A stretch of 64,000 bases of DNA from Janthinobacterium sp. CG3 (GCF_000344615.1 NZ_KB467824.1:2475963-2539962); one strand, 5' to 3'; positions 9,813 through 19,666 are shown, numbered from the stretch's first letter. Made by a program: numbers and translations. The notes: generated from the letters alone by a model not told the origin.

Positions 9813-9848
9813 ACCAGCTTAAACGGCTTCGACGCAACCCCGGGGTCC

Positions 9849-9933
9849 GTAGGTCGGATTAGCCAAGCGTAATCCGACGCCGAGCCGCCGCCGACGCCAG
9901 TCGGGTTACGCCGTTCCGGCTAACCCGACCTAC
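9849..9933. repeat. double-hairpin palindromic repeat (copy 2)
   Basis: The unit begins GTAGGTCGGATTAGC and ends GCTAACCCGACCTAC, so its ends are inverted repeats. Inside are two separate hairpins, one GTCGGATTAG/TAATCCGAC and one GTCGGGTTA/TAACCCGAC. Related units lie near 17275, 19719, 50047, 56276 and 62162. Confidence 0.75.
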
Positions 9934-9949
9934 CAAAACCCTTCAATTA

Positions 9950-10005
9950 ACGGCATTCGGGTCCGACCCCGGCGCTTTGCCCCGGCTTGATTTCCAGCGC
10001 CAACG
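9950..10005. repeat. GGGTCCGACCCC-type repeat with shared flank
   Basis: GGGTCCGACCCC (9959-9970) belongs to a second palindromic family also seen near 24167, 30914, 49014 and 63542. The following CTTGATTTCCAGCGCC recurs as CTTGATTTTCAGCGCC near 60445, downstream of the TonB receptor gene. Confidence 0.5.
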
Positions 10006-10037
10006 ACGTTAAGTTGGCGCGGTTTTCGTCGCTCGGG

Positions 10038-11642
10038 TTAGCGCACCGCCGGCGACACCGTCGCCAGGAACCGCGGCGCGCGCCGGTGCAGCGTCGCCTG
10101 CTCGAACGCATACGCCATCTTGATCAGCGCCGCCTCGCTGTAGGCCGCGCCGACGAACGACAGCCCCACCGGCAGGCCGTGCACGAAGCCGGCCGGCACC
10201 GTCACGTGCGGATAGCCGGCCACCGCCGCCGGCGTCGAAAAACTGCCGCCGTAATGGTCGCCGTTGATAAAGTCGGTCAGCCAGGCCGGCCCGCCCGTCG
10301 GCGCCACCAGCGCGTCGAGCTGGTGCTCGCGCAGCACCTGGTCGAGGCCCTCCTCGCGCGCGTAGCGTTGGTTGTTGGCCAGCGCGTCCAGATACTCCCG
10401 GCTGTCGAGTCCCTTCTTGCCTTCCGCGAGCAGCAAATACTCCTGGCCGAAATAGCGCATCTCGGCGCGCTGGTGCTTCTGGTTGAAGGCGGTCACGCCG
10501 GCCATGTCCGCCACCGGCGCGCCGGGCGCGTACTCCCTCAAATAGTCGGCCAGGCCGGCCTTGAACTCGTGCAGCATCACCTCGGCTTCACTATCGGCGT
10601 ACTTGGCGACGTTGGGCACCTGCACCGGGTCGACCAGGATGGCGCCCTGCGCCGCCAACACCAGCAGCGCCCGTTCGATTACCGCGTCGAGGCCGTCGTT
10701 GCTGCCGAAGAAATCGCGCGCCACGCCGATGCGCATGCCGCGCAAGCCCTTCTTGTCGAGCGCCCTGGCGTAGTCGCCGGCCTTGCCGGCACCGTCCAGC
10801 GTGGCGGCGTCGGCGCGGTCGACGCCAACCATCGCCGCCAGCATCAGCGCGGCGTCGGCGACGCTGCGCGCCATCGGCCCGGCCGTGTCCTGGGAACGGG
10901 AGATCGGAATGATGCCGCTGCGGCTGACCAGGCCCAGCGTCGGCTTGATGCCGACCAGGCCGCAGACCGACGCCGGCGAGACGATCGAGCCGTCGGTCTC
11001 GGTGCCCACCGCCAGCGTCGCCAGGCAGGCCGCGATGGCCGCGCCCGAGCCCGAGCTGGAACCGCTGCAACTGCGGTCCAGCGCGTAGGGGTTGCGGGTC
11101 AGGCCGCCGCGCGCGCTCCAGCCGCTGACCGAATGGGTCGAACGCATATTCGCCCACTCGCTCATATTGGTCTTGCCGAGAATGACGGCGCCGGCCGCGC
11201 GCAGCCGCGCCACCACGTGGGCGTCGCGGCTGGCGCGCACGCCGGCCAGCGCCAGCGAACCGGCGCTGGTGCACATGCGGTCGCCGGTGGCGATGTTATC
11301 CTTCAGCAGAACCGGAATGCCGTGCAGCGGGCCGCGCACCTTGCCGGCGGCGCGCTCGCGGTCCCTTTCGCGGGCGATCGTCAAGGCGTCGGGATTGAGT
11401 TCGATGATGGCGTTGATGCGCGGTCCGGAGCGGTCGATGGCGTCGATGCGGGCCAGGTACTGCGAGGTCAGCGCGTGCGAACCGAGCCGGGCGGAGCGCA
11501 TCAGCGCCTGCTGGCGCAGCACGCCGGCGTCGAGCACGCCGCCGGCGCCGGGCTGCGCGGCGGCCGCGGCACCCGGCGCCTGACTGACACCTGCGGCGGC
11601 GCCAGCGGCCAAACCGATCCGAACGAAATCCCTACGATCCAT
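10038..11642 (-). CDS. amidase-signature family hydrolase with Tat signal
   Basis: This 534-residue protein of the amidase signature family (PF01425) hydrolyses C-N amide bonds. The N-terminus MDRRDFVRIGLAAGAAAGVS is a clear twin-arginine signal, so the enzyme is probably exported folded to the periplasm. The Ser-cisSer-Lys machinery is visible: Lys in VLLKDNIATGD and the Ser pair in the Gly/Ser-rich stretch CSGSSSGSGAA and the downstream GTETDGSIVSPAS. The length fits the exported subgroup, which is longer than GatA. The substrate is unknown; aryl-acylamides or peptides are possible. It is monocistronic, with a repeat cluster downstream. Confidence 0.85.
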   Translation of the reverse strand: MDRRDFVRIGLAAGAAAGVSQAPGAAAAAQPGAGGVLDAGVLRQQALMRSARLGSHALTSQYLARIDAIDRSGPRINAIIELNPDALTIARERDRERAAGKVRGPLHGIPVLLKDNIATGDRMCTSAGSLALAGVRASRDAHVVARLRAAGAVILGKTNMSEWANMRSTHSVSGWSARGGLTRNPYALDRSCSGSSSGSGAAIAACLATLAVGTETDGSIVSPASVCGLVGIKPTLGLVSRSGIIPISRSQDTAGPMARSVADAALMLAAMVGVDRADAATLDGAGKAGDYARALDKKGLRGMRIGVARDFFGSNDGLDAVIERALLVLAAQGAILVDPVQVPNVAKYADSEAEVMLHEFKAGLADYLREYAPGAPVADMAGVTAFNQKHQRAEMRYFGQEYLLLAEGKKGLDSREYLDALANNQRYAREEGLDQVLREHQLDALVAPTGGPAWLTDFINGDHYGGSFSTPAAVAGYPHVTVPAGFVHGLPVGLSFVGAAYSEAALIKMAYAFEQATLHRRAPRFLATVSPAVR

Positions 11643-11733
11643 GCCATCCCCAATTTACGGTCATGCGCAAAACCGCGTTTGCGCGAGTCCGTAGCATAGC
11701 AGCGCGAGTCATTGGAAATCCAGACAAGATTAG

Positions 11734-11753
11734 TTTTTTTGCATGCAAAAAAA
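11734..11753. other. perfect 20-bp A/T palindrome
   Basis: Seven T, GCATGC, seven A form a perfect palindrome between the amidase start and the efp terminator. It could act as a bidirectional terminator or a protein site; its function is not known. Confidence 0.4.
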
Positions 11754-11800
11754 GATAACAAAAAAAACGCCGCTGAAACGCCGAGGCCGAAAAAAGGACG

Positions 11801-11832
11801 AAAAAAAACGCTGCCTGTTTTCGGCAGCGTTT
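11801..11832 (-). terminator. terminator of efp
   Basis: On the minus strand AACGCTGCC pairs with GGCAGCGTT and is followed by eight T. It lies just downstream of the efp stop codon. Confidence 0.85.
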
Positions 11833-11858
11833 TCGCAGATGCGCGCCTAAGTGTTATC

Positions 11859-12434
11859 TTAGTTACGGACCACGCGCTTGTATTCGTTGGTACGGGTATC
11901 GATTTCAATCGTATCGTCCTGGCTGACAAACAGCGGCACTTGAACGGTGTGGCGATGCGCTTCGATGGCGTTTTCGATCTGCGCTTCTTTCAAGACGTTA
12001 CCCGAGGTATTGCCTTTGACCGCTGGCTCCGAATAGAAAATCTGACGAGCGATGGTGGTTGGCAATTCAACCGAAATCGCTTTGCCGTCGTAAAACACGG
12101 CTTCGCATTCCATACCGTCTTTCAGGTAATGCAATGCATCGCCCAGGTTTTCTTCTTCGATTTCATACTGGTTGTATTCAGCGTCCATGAACACGAACAA
12201 TGGATCGGCGAAATACGAATACGTCACCGGCTTTTTATCGAGAACAACCACGTCAAATTTATCGTCGCCGCGGAATACGTTTTCCTGAGGGCTGTTCGTC
12301 AGAAGATTTTTCATCTTCCATTTGTACGTGAAGCCCGTGCGGCTCGAACCGTTGACATCGGAACGCAAGATGATCATAGGCTTGCTGTCGACCATAATGA
12401 TGTTGCCAACGCGAATTTCTTTTGCAGGTTTCAT
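11859..12434 (-). CDS. efp: elongation factor P, Arg32 type
   Basis: EF-P binds the ribosome E site and rescues stalling at polyproline. The protein has 191 residues and three KOW/OB domains. The tip loop reads NGSSRTGFT, placing Arg at position 32 where E. coli has Lys34. This is the variant modified by rhamnose on arginine through EarP, and earP lies immediately upstream on the same strand, 136 bp away. Codon use is less GC-biased than in neighbours (many A/T third positions), as often seen in highly expressed genes. It has its own terminator. Confidence 0.97.
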   Translation of the reverse strand: MKPAKEIRVGNIIMVDSKPMIILRSDVNGSSRTGFTYKWKMKNLLTNSPQENVFRGDDKFDVVVLDKKPVTYSYFADPLFVFMDAEYNQYEIEEENLGDALHYLKDGMECEAVFYDGKAISVELPTTIARQIFYSEPAVKGNTSGNVLKEAQIENAIEAHRHTVQVPLFVSQDDTIEIDTRTNEYKRVVRN

Positions 12435-12570
12435 AGGGAGTGTACGTAAAAAGTAGGTTGCATAAAAATCATCTGTCGCCTCTGGGCCAAGGGCGCCGAA
12501 AGCTCACGTTTGATCGAAAAAAATACGTTATAAATTAACCGGGCATTTTACCCTGTTTTTCGCGCCCCGC

Positions 12571-13743
12571 CTACCGCAGCGAACGGGAAAACTTCAGCAG
12601 GTTGCTCGCCAGATCGCCGTTGGCCAGCATTTCCCCCTGCCAGCCGGCGGAGCGACGCGCCACTTCCGCCATGTCCGCCTGAACCGACGGCCACAGCGCG
12701 GACCAGTCGGCCCGCTCGCCGACGCCCGGCGCCGGCGCGCCGTTCCAGCGCAGGGAAAAGGCGGTCAAACTATCAATGTTGTCGCAATAGCGTTGCAAAA
12801 ACGCCCGCAATTTGACATGGTGCAAATTCTCGTCCTGCGGATAAATATGCCAGATAAACGGCTTACCCGCCCACTGCGCGCGCACAAAAGAGTCTTCGCC
12901 GCGCACAAAATTCAGGTCGCAAGCCCATAACAGCTTGTCGTAGTCCGGCTGGGCGACAAACGGCAACACGCGCACGGTCAGCGCGCCGCGCGTAGCTGCC
13001 GCGCCCGCGCCCGCCGCCGAACCGAGAAACGCCCGCACCGCCTCGACCGCGACGCCTTCGGGTACCAGGCAGGTGACGGGCGCATCGCCGCTTTGCCACG
13101 CGGCAAACATTTCCGCGACCGGCGCGTGCGGATAGCAGAACAGCGACACCTTTAGCGACGCCATCTCGGCCGGCGCCACGCCAAACCTGGCCAGGAAGGC
13201 GGCCATGGCCGCCGGCTCCGACTGGAACTGCCGACGCTGCCCCTCCAACGCGGATTCGCGCAATAGGCCGCCGGTTTTACTGGTGAATCCGGGAAAGAAA
13301 AAATGTTTCGTCAAAGGCAAGCGGGGATGCGGCGACGGCAAAGTGTGGCAACCCTCGACCCACTCCTCGGCAGTCAAGCCTTCCAGATTCAGCCACACCG
13401 GGCGCGGATCGCACCCGGCCATCGCGGCAATATAGCCCGGCGGAATATCGCAGGCGAAAAACTCGATCACGATGTCGGCCACATCGCCGGGCGCAAACAC
13501 GCCCTCCTGGTCGCGCCAGTGGCGTACCGCCACGCCGGCCAGCTGCTGCGCCTCGGCGTCGAGCGCGACGTCCGGGCAAATGCGCTGAAAAGTCGGCAAG
13601 TCGTCGACCCACAGGGTGACGGCGATGCCGTGCTCGCGCTGCAATTGGCGGGCGAAGCGCCAGCAGATGCCGATGTCGCCATAGTTGTCGACGACCTTAC
13701 AGAACAGGGCCAGGGAGGTCGCGCGGTTTTTATCGGGTTGCAT
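12571..13743 (-). CDS. earP: EF-P arginine rhamnosyltransferase EarP
   Basis: This protein of 390 residues is a GT-B fold, inverting glycosyltransferase that transfers rhamnose from dTDP-L-rhamnose to Arg32 of EF-P. The family N-terminus is clear: FCKVVDNYGDIGICWR near residue 14, with the aspartate used in catalysis. The C-terminal nucleotide-sugar site reads RGEDSFVRAQWAGKPFIWHI near residue 280. It sits directly upstream of efp on the same strand, the usual pairing. The dTDP-rhamnose supply genes are not in this window. Confidence 0.95.
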   Translation of the reverse strand: MQPDKNRATSLALFCKVVDNYGDIGICWRFARQLQREHGIAVTLWVDDLPTFQRICPDVALDAEAQQLAGVAVRHWRDQEGVFAPGDVADIVIEFFACDIPPGYIAAMAGCDPRPVWLNLEGLTAEEWVEGCHTLPSPHPRLPLTKHFFFPGFTSKTGGLLRESALEGQRRQFQSEPAAMAAFLARFGVAPAEMASLKVSLFCYPHAPVAEMFAAWQSGDAPVTCLVPEGVAVEAVRAFLGSAAGAGAAATRGALTVRVLPFVAQPDYDKLLWACDLNFVRGEDSFVRAQWAGKPFIWHIYPQDENLHHVKLRAFLQRYCDNIDSLTAFSLRWNGAPAPGVGERADWSALWPSVQADMAEVARRSAGWQGEMLANGDLASNLLKFSRSLR

Positions 13744-13874
13744 AGTGGATGGTTGTCATTCAAGGCTAGGCGTACGGCAAGGATGCCCCACATTGTATCG
13801 CCTAGGCGCGCCGGCGTGCCGGATGTTGGCGTGAACACGCCGTAATTTGGCATTCTCCACAATATGCCGGGCGA

Positions 13875-13898
13875 CAAAAAAGCCGCTCAAGGCGGCTT
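13875..13898 (-). terminator. terminator of the first tRNA-Glu pair
   Basis: On the minus strand AAGCCGCC...GCGGCTT is followed by a T run. It closes the two tRNA-Glu genes at 13926-14142, and nearly the same hairpin occurs at 15175-15201. Confidence 0.75.
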
Positions 13899-13925
13899 AT
13901 TTGCTGGCTTCCAACGAAGCTGAAC

Positions 13926-14001
13926 TGGCGTCCCCAAGGGGATTCGAACCCCTGTACTCACCGTGAAAGGGTGATGTCCTAGGCCTCTAGACGATGGGGA
14001 C
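13926..14001 (-). tRNA. tRNA-Glu (TTC), copy 1
   Basis: This is a 76-nt cloverleaf with encoded CCA and anticodon loop CTTTCAC (anticodon TTC). The gene body appears identical to the three other tRNA-Glu copies. Confidence 0.95.
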
Positions 14002-14066
14002 AGAAATCTGTCCTGAATGCCGAACCGCGCATCCTGACCTGGTAGTGCCGACTGCCGAAAAAGCCT

Positions 14067-14142
14067 TGGCGTCCCCAAGGGGATTCGAACCCCTGTACTC
14101 ACCGTGAAAGGGTGATGTCCTAGGCCTCTAGACGATGGGGAC
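14067..14142 (-). tRNA. tRNA-Glu (TTC), copy 2
   Basis: This has the same 76-nt sequence and anticodon TTC as copy 1, from which it is separated by 65 bp. Confidence 0.95.
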
Positions 14143-14380
14143 CTGTGCTGATGATACCGTTCAGCGGACTCTGATTCGAGAGTTTTTTGCCCCTCAAAAA
14201 AGCGTGCGCGAAGTTTAACACGAAGCGCCGCGCTAAATCAATAGATGGGCCGCCGCCGCCAACGTTTATTTCACCAGGACAACGATAGCCGGCATACGAA
14301 AATCCGCAACTTCGCGAGCGTCATCGCGGCGGGAACCCCACGCGGTGCTGCTAGCCGGCCCAAAACAACAGGCCGACGCC

Positions 14381-14812
14381 TTATGACGTTCGCCACATCT
14401 GCATTAAGCCAATCATGTGTACCAATCCATAAGCCAGGCAAATCAGCGAACTCCAGACCAGAAAGGGCGTGGGCGGCACCTTCGCAATCGATATCAGCGG
14501 CAAAATGGCCAGACCCCTAAGCAGATAGACGATCGTGATCAACACCAGCGCCAACTCCAAAAACGGCAACCGGGCCAGCAGTCCGGCGCCGGAAAATGCA
14601 TATGCGGACCATGCCGCCAAGACCAAGGCGATGCACGAGGTGACGATCGTCGGATACAAGTGCCCGGCCTGCGCCGCCGTAGCCATCCGCTCCCCCGCGC
14701 CAAAAAAACGATACCAGGACGGGCCGCCCAGGATGATGCCGATGTGCAGCACCGCCGCGATGGCGCTCAAACATCCGCCGATCAAAAGAAGAATATTGTA
14801 GGGTTTGTTCAT
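14381..14812 (-). CDS. hypothetical four-helix membrane protein, 143 aa
   Basis: The protein starts MNKPYNILLLIGGCLSAIA and has four hydrophobic segments (about 5-28, 52-75, 81-103 and 113-137) with short polar turns, so it is an inner-membrane protein. No catalytic motif is visible and the family is not recognised. It lies between two groups of tRNA genes, on the same strand, in a stretch with more A/T than the surroundings, which suggests it was inserted there. About 240 bp between it and the tRNA-Glu at 14142 shows nothing recognisable. Confidence 0.65.
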   Translation of the reverse strand: MNKPYNILLLIGGCLSAIAAVLHIGIILGGPSWYRFFGAGERMATAAQAGHLYPTIVTSCIALVLAAWSAYAFSGAGLLARLPFLELALVLITIVYLLRGLAILPLISIAKVPPTPFLVWSSLICLAYGLVHMIGLMQMWRTS

Positions 14813-15174
14813 CAGTTAAGGGGCAGCAAGTTGAAATTGCATTCATATTAACATTTCTCGCCGCCGATATACTGGCACTGCAATTCAAAACCCTTTCATG
14901 CGTCGATTCCAAAAGGTCGCGACGGAGGAATCAGCAGCGAAGGACGCGCCAGCGTCGCGCACAACGCGGCGATCGCATCATCGACACAAGTTCGAAGCCA
15001 GTCCGATGATCGATGCGTACCTGAAAACGATTCAGCCGGCAAAATAGTGGAAATAAATACCCAAAGCGTCATCAAGGTGCCGCAAGGTAAATGGATTCAA
15101 TTGGCAAGCAACAAGCGGCCAACGCGAGACCGGGCCGGTCCGCCGCGCCAAATTGAAGATATGGAGGGGGAGGA
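14813..15174. other. gene-poor spacer with one possible small ORF
   Basis: There is no clear gene here. One frame, 14898-15047 on the plus strand, encodes 49 residues (MRRFQKVATEESAAKDAP...) ending IQPAK. It is basic, lacks a convincing ribosome-binding site and resembles nothing I know, so it is noted only as a possibility. Confidence 0.3.
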
Positions 15175-15201
15175 AAACAAAAAAGCCGCACTAGGCGGCT
15201 T
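15175..15201 (-). terminator. terminator of the second tRNA group
   Basis: On the minus strand AAGCCGC pairs with GCGGCTT and is followed by a T-rich tract (TTTTTTGTTTT). It ends the Ala-Glu-Ala-Glu tRNA group. Confidence 0.75.
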
Positions 15202-15258
15202 GATCTGTCACTTGCTATGGACGTGTTTGCCGGCGCTGGCCCCGCAAACTGTCGAAAT

Positions 15259-15334
15259 TGGCGTCCCCAAGGGGATTCGAACCCCTGTACTCACCGTGAA
15301 AGGGTGATGTCCTAGGCCTCTAGACGATGGGGAC
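15259..15334 (-). tRNA. tRNA-Glu (TTC), copy 3
   Basis: This is a 76-nt gene with CCA and anticodon TTC. It is the last gene of the four-gene group transcribed away from gltX. Confidence 0.95.
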
Positions 15335-15360
15335 CATGAACTGCTCAATTTTCTGTGCTT

Positions 15361-15436
<76 letters not shown>

Positions 15437-15499
15437 CTGGCACAGAACATTACAAACCGCGTGAACGGCTTTTACTAGCTACTGCTTTACTACGAAACC

Positions 15500-15575
15500 T
15501 GGCGTCCCCAAGGGGATTCGAACCCCTGTACTCACCGTGAAAGGGTGATGTCCTAGGCCTCTAGACGATGGGGAC
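15500..15575 (-). tRNA. tRNA-Glu (TTC), copy 4
   Basis: This is a 76-nt gene with CCA and anticodon TTC. It lies between the two tRNA-Ala genes, an alternating order that points to tandem duplication of an Ala-Glu unit. Confidence 0.95.
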
Positions 15576-15642
15576 CCTGAACTAGCATTTACTACATCTG
15601 CACCATATTCAAACTAAACGGAGAAACTTCTTTTCCATTTGC

Positions 15643-15718
<76 letters not shown>

Positions 15719-15780
15719 GTTGGCGCAGAAACAAGAGTATAGCAAAGATACAGAAGAACGCAAATACCCTTTTGCAACTA

Positions 15781-17190
15781 TTAGAGATATTTGGCCAAAC
15801 GCGCCAGGGCGGTTTCGCGGCCGAACACTTGCAGCACCGCGTCGATGGCCGGGGTTTGCAGCTGGCCAGTGAGGATCAGGCGCAGCGGCATCGCCAGCAA
15901 TGGCATCTTCAGCGTGTTCGCGGCCAGCACTTCCTTGATCATCGCGGCCAACGCCTCCTTGCTCCACTCCACGCCTTGGCAGCGCTGGGCGAACTGCGCC
16001 AGCGCCGGCTTGATGGCGTCGGTCAGGTGCTGCGCCAGCAGGGCCGCGTCCGGCTGCGGTTCGCGGTAGAACAGCATCGCCGCCGTCGCCAGTTCGTTGA
16101 CGGTGTTGACCCGCTCTTTCAGCATGCCCAGCACCAGCGCCAATTCCGGCGCGCCGTCGAAGACCGCGCCGTCGGCCAGCATCAGCGGACGGGCCAGGTC
16201 CGCCAGGCGGGCGTTGTCCGCTTGCTTAATATAGTGGTTGTTCAGCCATGCCAGTTTTTCGTGGTTGAACTGGGCCGCCGATTTGGTCAGGTGGTTCAGG
16301 TTGAACCACTCGCAGAACTGCTCCATCGAGAACACTTCGTCGTCGCCATGGCTCCAACCCAGCCGCGCCAGGTAGTTCAGCATCGCTTCCGGCAGGTAGC
16401 CCTGGGCCGGGTAGTCCATCACGCTGACGGCGCCGTGGCGCTTCGATAGCTTCTCGCCGTCGGAACCGAGGATCATCGGCAGATGGCCGTACAGCGGCAG
16501 CGGCGCGCCGATCGCGCGCAGGATGTTGATCTGGCGCGGCGTGTTGTTGACGTGGTCGTCGCCGCGCAGCACGTGGGTGATGCCCATGTCCCAGTCGTCG
16601 ACGGCGACGCAGAAATTGTAGGTCGGGGTGCCGTCCGGGCGCGCGATGACCAGGTCGTCCATTTCGCGGTTCGAGATGGTGATACTGCCTTTGACGACGT
16701 CGTCCCAGGTGACGTCGCCGTCCAGCGGGTTCTTGAAGCGCACCACCGGCTTACGGTCGGCCGGAACCGCCGGCAGGGTTTTGCCCTCTTCAGGACGCCA
16801 GGTGCCGTCGTAACGCGGCTTGTCGCCGGCGGCGCGCATTTTTTCGCGCATCGCCTCGACCTCTTCCGGCGACGAGTAGCACAGGTAGGCGGTGCCCTCT
16901 TCCAGCATGTTGGCGACGACTTCGCGGTAGCGATCCATCCGCTGCATTTGGTAGAACGGGCCTTCGTCGTGCTCCAGGCCGAGCCACTTCATGCCGTCGA
17001 TGATCGCCTGCACCGCTTCCGGCGTCGAGCGTTCCAGGTCGGTGTCTTCGATGCGCAGGATGAAAGTGCCGCCGAAGTGGCGCGCGAACGCCCAGGAGTA
17101 CAACGCCGTGCGGGCGCCGCCGAGGTGGAGGTAGCCGGTCGGGCTGGGAGCGAAACGGGTGCGGACGGGCTTAGCGGATGCAGTGGTCAT
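15781..17190 (-). CDS. gltX: glutamate-tRNA ligase
   Basis: This class I aminoacyl-tRNA synthetase of 469 residues charges tRNA-Glu. Motifs: the HIGH box as GYLHLGG near residue 18, IEDTDLERS, and the KMSKS box as EKLSKRHG near residue 240. The C-terminal helical anticodon-binding domain is complete. The start at 17190 ([19 protein letters not shown]) gives the family length; a start 11 codons upstream is possible. It lies directly upstream of the Ala/Glu tRNA group, so the enzyme and its substrate RNA are neighbours and possibly co-expressed. Confidence 0.97.
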   Translation of the reverse strand: MTTASAKPVRTRFAPSPTGYLHLGGARTALYSWAFARHFGGTFILRIEDTDLERSTPEAVQAIIDGMKWLGLEHDEGPFYQMQRMDRYREVVANMLEEGTAYLCYSSPEEVEAMREKMRAAGDKPRYDGTWRPEEGKTLPAVPADRKPVVRFKNPLDGDVTWDDVVKGSITISNREMDDLVIARPDGTPTYNFCVAVDDWDMGITHVLRGDDHVNNTPRQINILRAIGAPLPLYGHLPMILGSDGEKLSKRHGAVSVMDYPAQGYLPEAMLNYLARLGWSHGDDEVFSMEQFCEWFNLNHLTKSAAQFNHEKLAWLNNHYIKQADNARLADLARPLMLADGAVFDGAPELALVLGMLKERVNTVNELATAAMLFYREPQPDAALLAQHLTDAIKPALAQFAQRCQGVEWSKEALAAMIKEVLAANTLKMPLLAMPLRLILTGQLQTPAIDAVLQVFGRETALARLAKYL

Positions 17191-17274
17191 CGAAGTGGTC
17201 AGGCTAAAAGAGAAAGACGCCATTTTACCGCGTTGGCACTGGCCGGGGCCAAACCGGTCGGCGCGATATTCGTC

Positions 17275-17302
17275 GGTCGGATTACGCTGCGCTAATCCGA
17301 CC
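17275..17302. repeat. palindromic intergenic repeat (copy 3, single hairpin)
   Basis: GGTCGGATTACGC and GCGCTAATCCGACC form one hairpin of the same family as 9849-9933. It lies between gltX and lysR. Confidence 0.65.
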
Positions 17303-17357
17303 GGCGACACTGTGCCGTTAATTCGACCCGCAACCAAGGGCGAGGGCCAGCGGCGTT

Positions 17358-18269
17358 TTATAGCCGGCGGATTTGTTCGGCGATGCGCTCGGCCTGCCTT
17401 TGCAGCGCCGCCTCGAAGACGTCGACCAGTTGCGACAGCGGCCGGTGCAGCGGTTTAACGATATTCACGGTGAACGGCAGCGACACCGTGAAGCGGCGGA
17501 TTTGCAGCCCCTGCCCGGCGAAGTCGAGCGCCGTCAGCGGGTTGACGATGGCCAGGCCGACGCCTTCGCGCGCCATCGCGCACACCGAGGCGGCGCTGGG
17601 CGTGTCGAGCACCATGCGCCGTTCGACGCCGCCCTGGCGGAAAATTTCGTCGATCTGCTGGCGGTAAGGGTCGACCGCCGACAGGCTGATGAAGGGCTGC
17701 CCGGCGAAGTCGGCCGGCGCCAGCGCCGCCTTCGCCGCCAGCCGGTGCCCGTCCGGCAGCACGCACACCTCGTCGACCGACATCAGGGGACTCAGCACCG
17801 TGCCGGGCGGCGCGTTGTCAACCTCGGTCAGGCCGAGGTCGTGCCGCTGCGCCGACAACCACTCCTCCAGCAGCGGCGACTCCTGCGGCGTGATGCTCAC
17901 GCTGACCTTCGGGAATTGCGCCAGGAACGGCCGGCACGCCTGTGGCAGCAGCGACTGCGCGAACACCGGCAGGCAGGCGATCGACAACTGGCCCTGCTCG
18001 AACTGGCGCAGCGCGGCGGCGGCGCTGACGATGCGCTCCAGCCCGAAATAGGCGCGCTGCACCTCCTCGAACAGTTGCAGCGCCTGCGCGCTCGGGCGCA
18101 GGCGCCCGCGCACCCGCTCGAACAGCGTCAACTGGGTCAGGTATTCGAGCCGGGCCAGCTCGCGGCTGACGGTCGGCTGCGAGGTGTTGAGCATCTGCGC
18201 CGCGCCGGTCACGCTGCCGGCGGTCATGATGGCGCGGAACACCTCGATATGGCGCAGGGTAATGGACAT
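17358..18269 (-). CDS. lysR: LysR, transcriptional activator of lysA
   Basis: This LysR-type regulator of 303 residues has a winged HTH at 1-60 ([20 protein letters not shown]) and a type-2 periplasmic-binding-like effector domain. It is close along its length to E. coli LysR, for example in [31 protein letters not shown] and [12 protein letters not shown]. It is divergent from lysA, which LysR activates when lysine is low and its precursor diaminopimelate is available. The start at 18269 ([18 protein letters not shown]) is conserved. Longer readings upstream would run into the shared promoter. Confidence 0.93.
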   Translation of the reverse strand: MSITLRHIEVFRAIMTAGSVTGAAQMLNTSQPTVSRELARLEYLTQLTLFERVRGRLRPSAQALQLFEEVQRAYFGLERIVSAAAALRQFEQGQLSIACLPVFAQSLLPQACRPFLAQFPKVSVSITPQESPLLEEWLSAQRHDLGLTEVDNAPPGTVLSPLMSVDEVCVLPDGHRLAAKAALAPADFAGQPFISLSAVDPYRQQIDEIFRQGGVERRMVLDTPSAASVCAMAREGVGLAIVNPLTALDFAGQGLQIRRFTVSLPFTVNIVKPLHRPLSQLVDVFEAALQRQAERIAEQIRRL

Positions 18270-18316
18270 GGCCGGAAGGGTTGAGGATAAACATATATCA
18301 TAAATGAATAAGGTAG

Positions 18317-18343
18317 CGTCAAATAGATATTTTCTGTTTGACG
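18317..18343. promoter_or_regulatory. probable LysR operator
   Basis: CGTCAAA and TTTGACG form a 7-bp inverted repeat separated by 13 bp in the lysR-lysA intergenic region. This matches the dyad layout of LysR-type binding sites. A possible lysA -10 element, CATAAT, starts about 10 bp further on. Confidence 0.55.
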
Positions 18344-18418
18344 CGCAGCGCGCCATAATGTTTCCACACGACAGACGCAAGCGCGGCCACCGCCCCTACC
18401 CATATAAGAAAGCAGACA

Positions 18419-19666
18419 ATGAACAGCATTTCAGAGCAGACCCTCGCCGAACTGGCCCAACAACACGGCACCCCCTTGTGGGTCTACGACGCCGCGCTGA
18501 TCCGCGCGCGCATCGCCCAGCTGGCCTCGTTCGACGTGGTGCGCTTCGCCCAGAAGGCCTGCTCCAACATCCATCTGCTGCAATTGATGCGCGACGCCGG
18601 CGCCCACGTCGACGCCGTCTCGCTGGGCGAGATCGAGCGCGCGCTGCAAGCGGGTTTTACGACCGAAGAAAAGAACGGCGCCGCCGGCGTGGTGTTCACC
18701 TGCGACCTGTTCGACCGCCCCACCCTGCGGCGCGTGGCCGAGTCGAAAATCGAAGTCAACGCCGGCTCCATCGACATGCTGCACCAGCTGGGCGCGGTGT
18801 CGCCGGGCCACCGGGTCTGGCTGCGCATTAACCCGGGCTTCGGCCACGGCCACAGCAACAAGACCAACACCGGCGGCGAAAACAGCAAGCACGGCATCTG
18901 GCACACTGAACTGAAGGACGCCATCGCGCTGATCCGCCAGTACGGCCTGCACCTGGTCGGCCTGCACATGCACATCGGCTCGGGCGTCGACTACAGCCAT
19001 CTGGAACAGGTTTGCGGCACGATGGTCGAACTGGTCGCCGGCATGGGCCACGACATCGAGGCCATCTCCACCGGCGGCGGGCTGTCGGTGCCGTACCGCG
19101 AAGGCGAGCAGCCGGTCGACACGGCGCACTACTTCGCGCTGTGGGACGCGGCGCGCAAGCAGATCGAGGCGCACCTGGGCCACCCGGTGCGCATCGAAAT
19201 CGAGCCGGGCCGCTTCCTGGTCGCCGAGGCGGGTTTGCTGGTCACGGAAGTGCGCGCCACCAAGCAGATGGGCGGCAATCACTTCACGCTGCTCGACACC
19301 GGCTTTAGCGAGTTGATGCGCCCGGCCATGTACGGCAGCTACCACGAGATGACGGTGCTGGCGCGCGACGGCCGCGACCTCGCGGCGCTGCCGCCGCGCG
19401 CCACCGTGGTCGGCGGGCCGCTGTGCGAATCGGGCGACGTGTTTACGCAGTTGGAGGGCGGCGTGGTCGAGACGCGCTTGCTGGCGCAGGCGCAGGTGGG
19501 CGATTATGTGGTGATGCACGGCGCCGGCGCGTACGGCGCGTCGATGTCGTCGAACTACAACAGCCGCCCGCACGCCGCCGAATACCTGGTCGACGGCGCG
19601 CGGTCGCGCCTGATCAGAAGGCGCCAGACGGTGGCGGAATTGATTTCGCTGGAATTGCTGGGGTAA
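18419..19666 (+). CDS. lysA: diaminopimelate decarboxylase
   Basis: This PLP enzyme of 415 residues makes L-lysine from meso-diaminopimelate. A fold-III barrel carries the PLP lysine in VVRFAQKACSN (near residue 46), followed by HMHIGSGVD and EPGRFLVAEAG. The C-terminal beta domain has CESGDVFT and the YGASMSSNYNSRP segment. It is very close to the E. coli enzyme and paired with lysR in the same divergent layout. That differs from the lysA type usually found beside cyaY in betaproteobacteria, so a second lysA or a transferred lysR-lysA pair is possible. Confidence 0.95.
   Translation: MNSISEQTLAELAQQHGTPLWVYDAALIRARIAQLASFDVVRFAQKACSNIHLLQLMRDAGAHVDAVSLGEIERALQAGFTTEEKNGAAGVVFTCDLFDRPTLRRVAESKIEVNAGSIDMLHQLGAVSPGHRVWLRINPGFGHGHSNKTNTGGENSKHGIWHTELKDAIALIRQYGLHLVGLHMHIGSGVDYSHLEQVCGTMVELVAGMGHDIEAISTGGGLSVPYREGEQPVDTAHYFALWDAARKQIEAHLGHPVRIEIEPGRFLVAEAGLLVTEVRATKQMGGNHFTLLDTGFSELMRPAMYGSYHEMTVLARDGRDLAALPPRATVVGGPLCESGDVFTQLEGGVVETRLLAQAQVGDYVVMHGAGAYGASMSSNYNSRPHAAEYLVDGARSRLIRRRQTVAELISLELLG

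Noticed and set aside
15047-15307. 86-codon frame between the membrane protein gene and a tRNA
   Set aside because: It runs into the tRNA-Glu gene and has no homology or ribosome-binding site.
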